Assembly: GCA_964513445.1 (NCBI GenBank)
Contig: CAZEMM010000063.1
Coordinates: forward strand, 1 to 11,586
Length of the DNA: 11,586 nt
Source of the DNA: Butyricicoccus_A sp964513445
Lineage (GTDB): Bacteria > Bacillota > Clostridia > Oscillospirales > Butyricicoccaceae
Direction of reading: 5' to 3'
Numbering within the stretch: the first letter of the stretch is position 1; each line of letters begins with the position of its first letter. The position numbers were made by a program, and so were the translations under genes. A model generated the notes under the pieces. That model was not told the DNA's origin, made no database searches, and saw nothing but the letters and a program-made list of their open reading frames with translations. Below, one piece after another: positions 1-6,752 of this stretch.

Positions 1-54
1 TACGCCGACAATACTTGGCTGGAGACGGCCCGGGAAGATAGGTCGATGCCTACA
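1..54 (+). rRNA. rrf: 5S ribosomal RNA, 3' end (partial)
   Basis: The first ~54 bases match the conserved 3' half of bacterial 5S rRNA: GCCGACAATACTTGGCTGG (loop E / helix IV region), then GAGACGGCCCGGGAAGATAGG and GTCGATGCC near the 3' end. The 5' part lies outside the window and the exact mature end cannot be fixed, because its pairing partner is missing. A factor-independent terminator follows directly, so this is probably the last gene of a ribosomal RNA operon running into the window on the plus strand. The call rests on recognising the conserved core; a covariance-model scan over the joined sequence would settle the end. Confidence 0.88.
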
Positions 55-61
55 TATCACG

Positions 62-92
62 AAAAGGATTGCTTTCGAGCAGTCCTTTTTTT
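62..92 (+). terminator. Intrinsic terminator of the 5S/rRNA operon
   Basis: A 12-bp stem (62-73 with 78-89, one G-T wobble) closes a TTCG tetraloop and runs into seven consecutive T (86-92). UUCG-capped stems are very stable. It lies directly after the 5S gene and before the promoter of the next gene, so it isolates the rRNA transcript from the GntR operon. Confidence 0.93.
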
Positions 93-142
93 GTGCGCAG
101 GGGTGAATTTCATCCCTCGCTATTTTTTTTACCCAAAATAGC

Positions 143-171
143 TTGACAACTGTGCATACTGTGAATATACT
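143..171 (+). promoter_or_regulatory. Promoter of the GntR-ABC operon
   Basis: TTGACA (143-148, perfect -35) and TATACT (166-171, -10) are separated by 17 bases. Transcription should start near 178, giving a leader of about 28 bases that contains the AGAGGAGG ribosome site (191-198). Confidence 0.88.
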
Positions 172-191
172 GTATATATAGAATATACACA
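151..191. promoter_or_regulatory. Probable GntR operator (nested palindrome over the -10)
   Basis: An imperfect inverted repeat, GTGAATATAC (161-170) and GAATATACAC (181-190), is symmetric about 175/176 with 8 of 10 positions matching and a TATATA core. A second pair, TGTGCATA (151-158) and TATACACA (184-191), lies just outside it. The repeat covers the -10 element and the start site. Short GntR regulators of the YtrA group usually repress their own operon from such AT-rich palindromes, so this is the likely autoregulatory site. That GntR protein binds here is inferred, not shown. Confidence 0.7.
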
Positions 192-205
192 GAGGAGGCG
201 ATCAG

Positions 206-586
206 ATGGCGATCATCATATCCAATTCGAGCGCGAAACCGATTTATGAGCAGATTACGGAGCAAGTGAAGGCGGAAATCTTGTCGGGGCGGCGCACGGC
301 GGGGGATAAAATGCCATCTATCCGAACGCTGGCAAAGGATTTGCGTGTGAGCGTCATTACGACTAAGCGAGCCTATGAAGAGCTGGAACGTGAGGGATTT
401 TTGGAGACCATGCCGGGACGTGGCAGCTATGTTGCCAGACAGAATACACAGATGGTACGGGAACAGCAGCTGCGCCGAGCGGAGGAAAAGCTGACGGAGG
501 CGATTGATATCGCACGAGCCGCAGGCATTACAGAGCAGGAGCTGACAGAATGCCTGCACACATTGTATGGAGGTGGAATGATATGA
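206..586 (+). CDS. GntR-family transcriptional regulator, YtrA subfamily
   Basis: This 126-residue protein has an N-terminal winged helix-turn-helix (about residues 10-77). It carries the GntR signature IYEQITEQVKAEILSG, then GDKMPSIRTLAKDLRVS and the wing ending GFLETMPGRGSYVA. Only about 45 mainly helical, charged residues follow. That is too short for a FadR- or UTRA-type ligand domain and typical of the YtrA subfamily, where the tail forms the dimer. The ATG at 206 is set by AGAGGAGG seven bases upstream. The stop overlaps the ABC ATPase start (ATGA). YtrA-type regulators characteristically sit first in an ABC-transporter operon and repress it, often being relieved by cell-wall-active antibiotics or envelope stress. 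The inducer cannot be read from the sequence. Confidence 0.93.
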   Translation: MAIIISNSSAKPIYEQITEQVKAEILSGRRTAGDKMPSIRTLAKDLRVSVITTKRAYEELEREGFLETMPGRGSYVARQNTQMVREQQLRRAEEKLTEAIDIARAAGITEQELTECLHTLYGGGMI

Positions 587-1431
587 ATGCATTGGAACTT
601 AATCAGCTCTGTAAGAGCTATGATAATTTTGCGCTGCAGAATGTCAGTTTTTCCGTAGAAAAGGGTACGATTGCCGGATTGATCGGACGAAATGGCGCGG
701 GAAAGACAACGACAATCAAGTGTATTGTCGGCGCGGCGCAGGCGGACAGCGGTGATGTCCGCATTTTACGACAGTCGCCGGATAAGCCGCTGATGCAGGA
801 GATCGGCGTCGTGTATGACGAGTGCTGCTTTAATCAGTTGTTTCATATTGAGCACCTTGATCGCGTTTTTTCGTCGATCTTTTGGGATTGGTCATCTGAT
901 CTGTTCTTTGGGCTATGTGAAAAATATGGGCTGCCACAGAAAAAGAAAATCAAAATGTTTTCGCGCGGAATGAAGCAAAAGCTATCCATTGCGGCGGCAT
1001 TGGCACATGACCCAAAGCTGCTGCTGCTGGATGAACCGACGGGAGGTCTTGATCCGGTCGCACGAGAGGAGATTTTGGACGATTTACAGGAATATATCGA
1101 GGATGGGGAGCACACAGTGCTGCTGTCCACCCACATTACGTCTGACCTTGACCGCGTTGCCGATCAGATCATTTTATTGTCGGACGGAACCGTGAAGCTG
1201 GATGAAGCAAAGGATACGTTGCTGGAGGATTATTGTATTTTGCGTGGAGAGCCAGCGGAGCTGAAAATGATTGATCCATCCGATTTGCTGGGCGTGCGGC
1301 GTAATGCATATAGCTTTGAGGCCTTGGCAGCGAACAAAAATCGAATGAACCAGAAGTATCCGCAGGTACATTGCGATCATACCAATATTGAACAGATTAT
1401 GGTATTGATGAAAGGGGATGCAGACGTATGA
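583..1431 (+). CDS. ABC transporter ATP-binding protein
   Basis: A cytoplasmic ATPase of 282 residues that should energise the permease encoded next. Visible motifs: Walker A GRNGAGKTT (35-43), ABC signature FSRGMKQKLS (126-135), Walker B LLLLDEPT (146-153), D-loop GGLD (154-157) and the switch histidine in STH (182-184). The Q-loop region (IGVVYDECCF, 74-83) lacks the usual glutamine at its expected place, as in several BcrA/YtrB-like ATPases. The C-terminal ~70 residues are a poorly conserved tail. I chose ATG 583 rather than the upstream in-frame ATG at 550: 583 overlaps the GntR stop (ATGA), has GGAGGTGG at 569-576, and its product begins where the family does. This arrangement suggests export of a peptide, an antibiotic or lipid-linked compound; the substrate is unknown. 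Confidence 0.93.
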   Translation: MNALELNQLCKSYDNFALQNVSFSVEKGTIAGLIGRNGAGKTTTIKCIVGAAQADSGDVRILRQSPDKPLMQEIGVVYDECCFNQLFHIEHLDRVFSSIFWDWSSDLFFGLCEKYGLPQKKKIKMFSRGMKQKLSIAAALAHDPKLLLLDEPTGGLDPVAREEILDDLQEYIEDGEHTVLLSTHITSDLDRVADQIILLSDGTVKLDEAKDTLLEDYCILRGEPAELKMIDPSDLLGVRRNAYSFEALAANKNRMNQKYPQVHCDHTNIEQIMVLMKGDADV

Positions 1432-2072
1432 AGGGACTGATTAAAAACGATTTGATGCAGATCGGTTTGGCTTCAAAGGGGTTCTTTTGGGCGATATATT
1501 TTGTAATCGTTCTGGGCTTGAGTGTTTTTACAGAAATGGGGACAGTGTATTGCTATATGCTGGTGTTTGTCAGTATGATGCTCAGTATATCGCTGTTTAG
1601 CTATGATGAAGCCTATCACTGGGATCGTTATTGTTCGTCTCTGCCGGTAACCAGCCGACAGATTGTTCTGGCGCGGTATGCGTCCGCTATTTGCTGTATG
1701 CTCGTCGGACTTGCTGCGTGCTTGGTGCTCTGCTGTGTGAGCGCTATAAGCGGTCATATGGATTTTTCCGCCGGACAGTTTGCGCTGAGTATGGCGCAGA
1801 TTGTGGTCGTAGCTGTGCTGTATCTGGAAATTTCCATCCCGATTTTGTACCGCTGGGGTGCGGAGCGCGGACGAATTGTTGTACTGTTGCTGTTCTTCGT
1901 TTGCTGCGGGCTGATCGGCGGATGTGTTGGAATCCTTGGAGAGGAAGAGCTGACCGAATGGCTCAGCCGGATTGCTGCGATTTCAACCGCAATCACAGCG
2001 GTATTGGCGGTGGTGCTGCTTCCGGTGTCTGTTCATCTTGCAACACGTCAGCTGGAGCGAAGGGAGTTTTAG
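1428..2072 (+). CDS. ABC-2 type permease (integral membrane protein)
   Basis: A 214-residue membrane protein with six predicted transmembrane segments, roughly 19-36, 42-58, 87-108, 118-141, 149-170 and 181-205. After TM2 it carries SYDEAYHWDRYCSSLPVTSR (58-77) and then a conserved arginine-tyrosine (83-84). This block is characteristic of the small ABC-2 membrane proteins found beside YtrA-type regulators. The start overlaps the ATPase stop (ATGA), with AAAGGGG at 1411-1417, so the subunits are probably made in equal amounts. As the only permease gene in the operon it would have to homodimerise with two ATPase subunits. The product is cysteine-rich in its membrane segments. The substrate cannot be deduced; defence against or sensing of envelope-targeting peptides is the usual role of such sets. 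Confidence 0.88.
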   Translation: MKGLIKNDLMQIGLASKGFFWAIYFVIVLGLSVFTEMGTVYCYMLVFVSMMLSISLFSYDEAYHWDRYCSSLPVTSRQIVLARYASAICCMLVGLAACLVLCCVSAISGHMDFSAGQFALSMAQIVVVAVLYLEISIPILYRWGAERGRIVVLLLFFVCCGLIGGCVGILGEEELTEWLSRIAAISTAITAVLAVVLLPVSVHLATRQLERREF

Positions 2073-2105
2073 CACCACTCGCAGTTAAACAACCGGATAA
2101 AGCAA

Positions 2106-2139
2106 AAGGGCTTCGCTTGGCAGGCGAGGCCCTTATTTT
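2106..2139. terminator. Terminator between convergent genes, possibly bidirectional
   Basis: An 11-bp stem (2106-2116 with 2124-2134, one wobble) encloses a 7-base loop and is followed on the plus strand by TTATTTT. On the minus strand the stem is followed by CTTTTGC, a weaker U-tract. It sits 33 bases after the permease stop and 20 bases beyond the end of the convergent pseudouridine synthase gene, so it may end both transcripts. Confidence 0.8.
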
Positions 2140-2153
2140 GCAAAGAGGCAGCG

Positions 2154-3041
2154 TTATCGCAGCAGTGCGCACATATCCTCCGGTATCGGCGCGGTAAACG
2201 CCATCGGCTGTTTGGTGATGGGATGCGAAAAGGCCAGCCGATAGGAATGTAATGCCTGCCGCGCGATGCGCGAAAAATCCGGATTATATAAAAAATCCCC
2301 CGGCAACGGATGCCCAATATGCTTCATATGCACGCGTATCTGATGGGTGCGCCCGGTCTCCAGCCGAACAGCGGCAAGGGAAACATCACCATTTACGGCA
2401 AGGCGCTGGAAATGTGTGACGGCATGCTCGCCGCGCTGCGCGTCGATGACGCGCTCGATGGTGCTGTCGTGCGCGCGGGCAATGGGGGCGTCAATGACAC
2501 CGCGTTCCGGCAGAATTCCCATGCAGATCGCGCGGTATTCCCGGTGAATCGCACGGTTTCGCATCGCCTCTGCCAAAATACAGGCGGACAGCTCATGCCG
2601 GGCGAACAGCACGACGCCCGAGGTATCGCGATCCAGCCGACCGATTGAACGCGCCACAAACGGTTCTTGCTGGGCGGCAAAATAATAGGCCAGTGCGTTG
2701 GAAAGCGTGTCGTCGTAATGCCCGTGCGACGGGTGCACCGGCATTCCGGCGGGCTTGTTGAGCACGATGATATCCTCGTCCTCATACAGGATATCCAGCG
2801 GCAGCTTGACCGGCTGCATGTGTTCATTTTGCGCCGCATGTATGAGATTTACCGTGAGCGTTTGTCCGGCGCACAGCCTGACATTGACGTGTACGGGCAG
2901 ACCGTCCAGCAGCAGACCGCTCGGCTGATATTTTGTAAATTGAATCAATTTGCGGGAGAATCCCTGCGCGCGCAGAAAGCGGTCGACCGTTCGCCCGTGC
3001 GCCGACTGCGCGATCAAATAAGAAATGGTATTTCGTAGCAT
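2154..3041 (-). CDS. RluA-family RNA pseudouridine synthase
   Basis: This 295-residue enzyme isomerises uridine to pseudouridine in RNA, in the cytoplasm. An S4-like RNA-binding segment is visible at the N-terminus (GRTVDRFLR through FSRKLIQF, 16-35). The catalytic domain follows: DEDIIVLNKPAGMPVHPS (88-105) and the active-site block GRLDRDTSGVVLFA, with catalytic Asp137. Further on come REYRAI and GRTHQIRVHMKHIGHPLPGD, which close the RluA fold. Length and the S4 module fit RluD/RluC-like members that act on large-subunit rRNA, but the target uridines cannot be assigned. The canonical HRLD is GRLD here, which I regard as a common variant. The ATG at 3041 is supported by N-terminal homology, but no Shine-Dalgarno site precedes it and the likely -10 lies only nine bases upstream. 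Confidence 0.93.
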   Translation of the reverse strand: MLRNTISYLIAQSAHGRTVDRFLRAQGFSRKLIQFTKYQPSGLLLDGLPVHVNVRLCAGQTLTVNLIHAAQNEHMQPVKLPLDILYEDEDIIVLNKPAGMPVHPSHGHYDDTLSNALAYYFAAQQEPFVARSIGRLDRDTSGVVLFARHELSACILAEAMRNRAIHREYRAICMGILPERGVIDAPIARAHDSTIERVIDAQRGEHAVTHFQRLAVNGDVSLAAVRLETGRTHQIRVHMKHIGHPLPGDFLYNPDFSRIARQALHSYRLAFSHPITKQPMAFTAPIPEDMCALLR

Positions 3042-3050
3042 AATGTAGAT

Positions 3051-3079
3051 AGTATATCACGCAACATTCTCGCGCGCAA
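3051..3079 (-). promoter_or_regulatory. Minus-strand promoter of the pseudouridine synthase gene
   Basis: Read on the minus strand, TTGCGC (3079-3074) and TATACT (3056-3051) are spaced 17 bases apart. The predicted start, near 3044-3045, leaves only about three or four bases before the ATG, so the mRNA would be leaderless or nearly so. The -35 match is 4 of 6. Confidence 0.55.
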
Positions 3080-3083
3080 TAGC

Positions 3084-3112
3084 TTGTACATTTGCGCCCA
3101 GGCGCGTATAAT
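3084..3112 (+). promoter_or_regulatory. Promoter of the M42 peptidase operon
   Basis: TTGTAC (3084-3089) and a perfect TATAAT (3107-3112) are spaced 17 bases apart. Transcription should start near 3119, leaving a ~32-base leader with AGAGGAGGAG (3136-3145). The -35 lies only four bases from the -35 of the divergent minus-strand promoter, so the two polymerases would compete. The spacer contains GCGCC-CA-GGCGC (3094-3105), a perfect small palindrome that could be an operator. Confidence 0.8.
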
Positions 3113-3150
3113 AGGTACGGAATAAAATACAAAACAGAGGAGGAGCATCA

Positions 3151-4176
3151 TTGAAGGAGCAATTGATACAGCTGTGCAGCGCAGACGGCGTGACCGGCTT
3201 TGAAGGCCATGCGGCGCATGCGGCGATGCAGCTGCTGCAGCCGTATTGTGACCGCGTGGAGCTGGATAGCTGCGGCAGCGTACTCGGCTGGCGAATGTGC
3301 GGCAGACCGGATGCAAAAACCGTGCTGCTGGACGCGCATCTCGATCAGATCGGCTTTATGGTGACCGATGTGCTGGAGGGCGGGTTTTTGCGCTTTACAC
3401 AGGTCGGCGGCATTGATCCGCGCATGCTGCTGGGGGCAGAGGTGATGATTTTGACCGACGAGCCGCGCTATGGTGTGATCGCGTGCATGCCGCCGCATCT
3501 GCTGGCAGCGGGTGAGGAGAATAAGGCCGTGCCGATGCATGAGATGCTGATCGACACCGGTTTGCGCGATGCGCGCGGTGTCATTCCGATTGGAACGCCG
3601 GTTATGTTCGCGCAGCCGCCCTATGCGCTGACGGACGGGCAGATCACAGGCAAATGTCTGGATGACCGCGCAGGCTTTCTCGCCATCGTTGAGACGATGC
3701 GCAAGCTGAGGGATGCCGATTTGCGCGTCAATGTCGTCGTCTGCGGCTCGGTACATGAGGAAACCGATTCACTCGGCGCATTGACGGCGGCGTTTCGTAT
3801 CCGGCCGGATTACGGCATTGCGGTCGACGTCAGCCATGCCAAGACGCCGGACAGCGGCTCGGACGAGGCGTTTGTGTTTGGAGGCGGCGCGCTCATCGGT
3901 ATGGGGCCGAATCTGCATCCCGCGCTCACACGTATGCTGCTGCGGGAGGCGCGCGCTTCGCAGATCGCGCACCAGATTGAGGTCATGGAGGGCAACACAG
4001 GCACAAATGCATGGGAGATGCAGGTCGTGCGCAGCGGCATTGCGATGGCGCTGCTGTCTATTCCGCTCAAATATATGCACACGCCAATTGAAACCATCCA
4101 GCTGTCCGACCTTGACGCGGTCAGCGACCTGATGGCGGCCTTTTTGCGTTCATTTGATGGGGAGGTGACAGCATGA
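3151..4176 (+). CDS. M42-family metallo-aminopeptidase (first of three)
   Basis: A 341-residue cytoplasmic dinuclear-metal aminopeptidase of the TET/FrvX/YsdC group, which trims short peptides inside large hollow dodecamers. Residues at the family's metal and catalytic positions are all present: His63 (DAHLDQIG), bridging Asp171 (GKCLDDRAG), catalytic Glu203 and ligand Glu204 (HEETDSLGA), Asp226 (AVDVSHA) and His310 (KYMHTP). The start is TTG at 3151, chosen because GAGGAGG lies seven bases upstream and homology begins there. It is the most diverged of the three: the usual GGTDA block reads NTGTNAW (282-288) and the usual DSxGN reads DSCGS (39-43), so its specificity may differ. Its stop overlaps the next start (ATGA). 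Peptide scavenging or turnover is the family role; the substrate is not known. Confidence 0.92.
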   Translation: MKEQLIQLCSADGVTGFEGHAAHAAMQLLQPYCDRVELDSCGSVLGWRMCGRPDAKTVLLDAHLDQIGFMVTDVLEGGFLRFTQVGGIDPRMLLGAEVMILTDEPRYGVIACMPPHLLAAGEENKAVPMHEMLIDTGLRDARGVIPIGTPVMFAQPPYALTDGQITGKCLDDRAGFLAIVETMRKLRDADLRVNVVVCGSVHEETDSLGALTAAFRIRPDYGIAVDVSHAKTPDSGSDEAFVFGGGALIGMGPNLHPALTRMLLREARASQIAHQIEVMEGNTGTNAWEMQVVRSGIAMALLSIPLKYMHTPIETIQLSDLDAVSDLMAAFLRSFDGEVTA

Positions 4177-5198
4177 TCGGATTGGTTCAAACGCTTTGCA
4201 GCCTGCCCGGGCCGTCCGGCTGGGAAAATGCCGTGCGGGACTATATCCGCTCTCAGGCGCAGCCATATGCGGATGAGATTCGTGAAGACAGCATCGGCAA
4301 TCTGATGGTACTTCGCCGCGGCAGGCAAGCCGGCGGCAGGACGGTCATGCTGGCAGCGCATATGGACGAGGTGGGCGTCATCTGTAAGGGCTATACCGAT
4401 GACGGCTGTATTAAATTTGGCTTTGTCGGCGGTGTGGATCCGCGCGTTGTCATTGGAAGGCGCGTGCTGTTCGGTGCGGTGCGCGGCGTCGTCGGTATCA
4501 AGGCGGTGCACTTGACGTCTGCGGAGGAGCGCAAGACCATGCCGAAAACCAAAAGCCTGTATATTGATATCGGCGCGCCGGATAAGGACAGCGCGGAAAA
4601 GCGCGTGCCGCTGGGCACCTATGGCGTCTTTGATTCCGACTGCGTACTATTTGGCGACGGCCTGCTCAAGGCAAAGGCAATTGACGACCGCGTGGGCTGT
4701 GCGGCGTTGCTGCTGCTGCTGCGTGAGCAGCCTGCGACAGACACATGGTTTGTATTTTCCGTACAGGAGGAGGTCGGATTGCGCGGGGCGCGCTGTGCGG
4801 CCTTTGCCCTTCGGCCGGATATCTGCCTTGTTTTGGAGGGCACAACAGCGGTCGACTTGGCACAGGTGGACGCGCATAAGCAGGTGTGCGGCCTGCGGCG
4901 CGGCGTAGTCATCCCGTTTATGGACCGCGCGACAATTTATCATCAGCAGATGTATGAAACACTGCGCATGCTGGCGGAGCAAAACGGCATTGCATGGCAG
5001 ACCAAGCACCGCGTGGCGGGCGGAACGGATGCGGGACGCATCCATTTGTCGGCTGAGGGCATTGTTACCGGTGCGCTTGCCGTTCCGGTGCGCTATATCC
5101 ACTCGCCCGCAAGTGTCGCCGCGCTCTGTGATATGCAGGACATGCTGCGGCTTGCGCGCTGTTTTTTGGAGCATATAGGAGGACATCATGAGCTTTGA
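4173..5198 (+). CDS. M42-family metallo-aminopeptidase (second of three)
   Basis: A 341-residue paralogue of its neighbours with an intact M42 site: His63 (AAHMDEVG), bridging Asp171 (KAIDDRVGC), Glu199/Glu200 (QEEVGLRGA), Glu222 (LEGTTA) and His310 (RYIHSP), plus a canonical GGTDAG block (283-288). The metal ligand at 222 is Glu where the two flanking paralogues have Asp, a known subdivision in the family that may reflect different metal or substrate preference. The ATG overlaps the previous stop (ATGA) with GGAGGTG at 4161-4167, so translation is coupled. The stop lies 11 bases inside the next gene. Members assemble as tetrahedral dodecamers, and in archaea different paralogues can mix. Co-assembly of these three is possible but inferred. 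Confidence 0.93.
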   Translation: MIGLVQTLCSLPGPSGWENAVRDYIRSQAQPYADEIREDSIGNLMVLRRGRQAGGRTVMLAAHMDEVGVICKGYTDDGCIKFGFVGGVDPRVVIGRRVLFGAVRGVVGIKAVHLTSAEERKTMPKTKSLYIDIGAPDKDSAEKRVPLGTYGVFDSDCVLFGDGLLKAKAIDDRVGCAALLLLLREQPATDTWFVFSVQEEVGLRGARCAAFALRPDICLVLEGTTAVDLAQVDAHKQVCGLRRGVVIPFMDRATIYHQQMYETLRMLAEQNGIAWQTKHRVAGGTDAGRIHLSAEGIVTGALAVPVRYIHSPASVAALCDMQDMLRLARCFLEHIGGHHEL

Positions 5199-6198
5199 GA
5201 TTTTTGACGCATTTTCGCGCCTGTCACAGACGTTCGGCCCGTCCGGCAGGGAGCGCGGCATTGCGGAGACCATCGACACGCTGATCGCGCAGACTGTGCC
5301 GCAGGCGGCGCAGTGGGAGCATCGCATGGACGCCATGCAGAACAGCATTTACCACAGAGCGGGAAACGGGAAAAAGGTCCTGCTGGCGGCGCATATGGAC
5401 AGCATCGGTATTGTGGTCACACATATTGATGAAAACGGCTTTGCACGGTTTGCGCAGGTGGGCGGCCTGATGCGCGGCGATTTGATCGACCGCGTCGTCC
5501 GCTTTGAAAATGGGACGCGTGGTGTGATCTCGTTTGAGGAAAAAACGCCGTTTGAAAAGCTGGGCTTTGACAACCTGTTTCTCGATATCGGCGCAGCGGA
5601 TCAGGCGGAAGCGACGGCCTGCATCCAGATGGGCGATTTTGCCGTCTTTGACGGCGTACCGTACCAGCAGGGCAATATCATCTGCGGCCCTTATTTGGAC
5701 AATCGCATCGGGTGTGTGACGCTGGTCGGCGTCATGGCGGCGCTTGCGCAGACGGATTGTGATCTGTATGTGGTGTTTACGGCGCAGGAGGAGGTCGGAC
5801 TGCGCGGCGCGCAGACGGCGGCGTTTGGCATTCAGCCGGACTATGCGATTGCTGTGGACGTGACGGACACCGGCGATATGCCGGAGCGCAAGTATCCGAT
5901 GGCAGTCAGGCTGGGCGACGGCCCGGCGGTCAAGATTATGGATCGCTCGGTCATCTGTGACTGTGAGGTAAAGGATGCGCTGTACCGCGCGGCGGAACAG
6001 GCAGACATCCGCATTCAGCGTGAGATTATGGAATTTGGCGGCACGGATACCGGTGTTATCCAGCGTGCGGCGGGTGGTGTTAAGGCAGGCGCGGTCAGCA
6101 TACCGACGCGGTATATCCACTCTCCGGCAGAGATGGCGGATGTGCGTGATGTCAAGGGCGCAATCCAACTGCTGATACACTTTTTGCACACGATATGA
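5188..6198 (+). CDS. M42-family metallo-aminopeptidase (third of three)
   Basis: This 336-residue paralogue carries His69 (AAHMDSIG), bridging Asp171 (YLDNRIGC), Glu201/Glu202 (QEEVGLRGA), Asp224 (AVDVTDTG) and His311 (RYIHSP), with GGTDTG at 284-289. All expected metal-binding and catalytic positions are filled, so it should be active. The N-terminal DxxGN block is altered to DAMQN (48-52). The ATG at 5188 has AGGAGG five bases upstream, inside the preceding gene, and the two reading frames overlap by 11 bases. Its own stop overlaps the start of the methyltransferase gene. Three consecutive coupled paralogues with mutually different active-site surroundings suggest complementary specificities working on a common peptide pool. 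Confidence 0.93.
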   Translation: MSFEIFDAFSRLSQTFGPSGRERGIAETIDTLIAQTVPQAAQWEHRMDAMQNSIYHRAGNGKKVLLAAHMDSIGIVVTHIDENGFARFAQVGGLMRGDLIDRVVRFENGTRGVISFEEKTPFEKLGFDNLFLDIGAADQAEATACIQMGDFAVFDGVPYQQGNIICGPYLDNRIGCVTLVGVMAALAQTDCDLYVVFTAQEEVGLRGAQTAAFGIQPDYAIAVDVTDTGDMPERKYPMAVRLGDGPAVKIMDRSVICDCEVKDALYRAAEQADIRIQREIMEFGGTDTGVIQRAAGGVKAGAVSIPTRYIHSPAEMADVRDVKGAIQLLIHFLHTI

Positions 6199-6743
6199 CT
6201 GCGGCTGTGCATATGAAGAAAGACGAGCGAATGGAGCAGTGCTTTATACGGCACGCATCGCCTGTTGGAGAGTTGCTGCTCGCCGCGCAGGATGATGCGT
6301 TGATTGGACTGTGGATGGAAGGGCAGGATTACTTCGGTCAAGGACTCTCGGAGCGGGCACAGGAAAAGGCGTTGCCGGTGTTACAGCAGGCGGCGGCATG
6401 GGTGGACGCGTATTTCCGTGGGGAGCAGCCCGCGATCGACTTTTCGATTGCGCCGCAGGGCAGTGCATTCCGGCAGGCCGTGTGGAAAATACTGTTGGAC
6501 ATTCCATATGGCAGCACCACGACCTACGGCGCGATTGCAAAGCAGCTGGCCGCGCAGACAGGCCGGCGCGTCTGCGCACAGGCGGTTGGCGGCGCGATCG
6601 CACACAATCCCGTGTGCGTTGTCATCCCGTGTCATCGTGTGATTGGCGCGGACGGCAGCTTGACCGGCTATGCGGGCGGTATAGATAGAAAAAGATGGCT
6701 GCTGCGGCTTGAGCAGGGCGAAAATCTTGTGCCATTCCATTAA
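6195..6743 (+). CDS. ogt: Methylated-DNA--[protein]-cysteine S-methyltransferase
   Basis: A suicide DNA-repair protein that moves the alkyl group from O6-alkylguanine (and O4-alkylthymine) onto its own cysteine. The acceptor is Cys146 in the PCHRVIG motif. The DNA-binding helix-turn-helix segment precedes it (AFRQAVWKIL, then YGSTTTYGAIAKQLA, 105-119), with AVGGAIAHNP at 130-139. The usual N-terminal ribonuclease-like fold spans about residues 13-85. The ATG at 6195 overlaps the preceding stop (ATGA) but has no ribosome site. The in-frame ATG at 6231 is an alternative; family similarity begins there, giving 170 residues. It is the last gene of the M42 operon, an unusual partnership with no obvious biochemical link. 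It could equally be a gene that simply shares the transcript. Confidence 0.93.
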   Translation: MTAAVHMKKDERMEQCFIRHASPVGELLLAAQDDALIGLWMEGQDYFGQGLSERAQEKALPVLQQAAAWVDAYFRGEQPAIDFSIAPQGSAFRQAVWKILLDIPYGSTTTYGAIAKQLAAQTGRRVCAQAVGGAIAHNPVCVVIPCHRVIGADGSLTGYAGGIDRKRWLLRLEQGENLVPFH

Positions 6744-6752
6744 CAATATAGC

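Noticed and set aside
550..582. Upstream ATG at 550 as the ABC ATPase start
   Set aside because: It would add 11 residues not found in the family, overlap the GntR gene by 37 bases and ignore the GGAGGTGG site and ATGA overlap at 583.
110..592. A 160-codon open frame on the minus strand across the GntR gene and its promoter
   Set aside because: It is antisense to a clear GntR protein, has no domain features, and runs through the operator and promoter.
2310..2648. A plus-strand frame antisense to the pseudouridine synthase
   Set aside because: It is a shadow frame opposite the catalytic domain and has no ribosome site.
5224..6189. A 321-codon open frame antisense to the third M42 gene
   Set aside because: It mirrors GC-rich codon structure, encodes an improbable His/Arg-rich protein, and lies opposite a gene with every catalytic residue in place.
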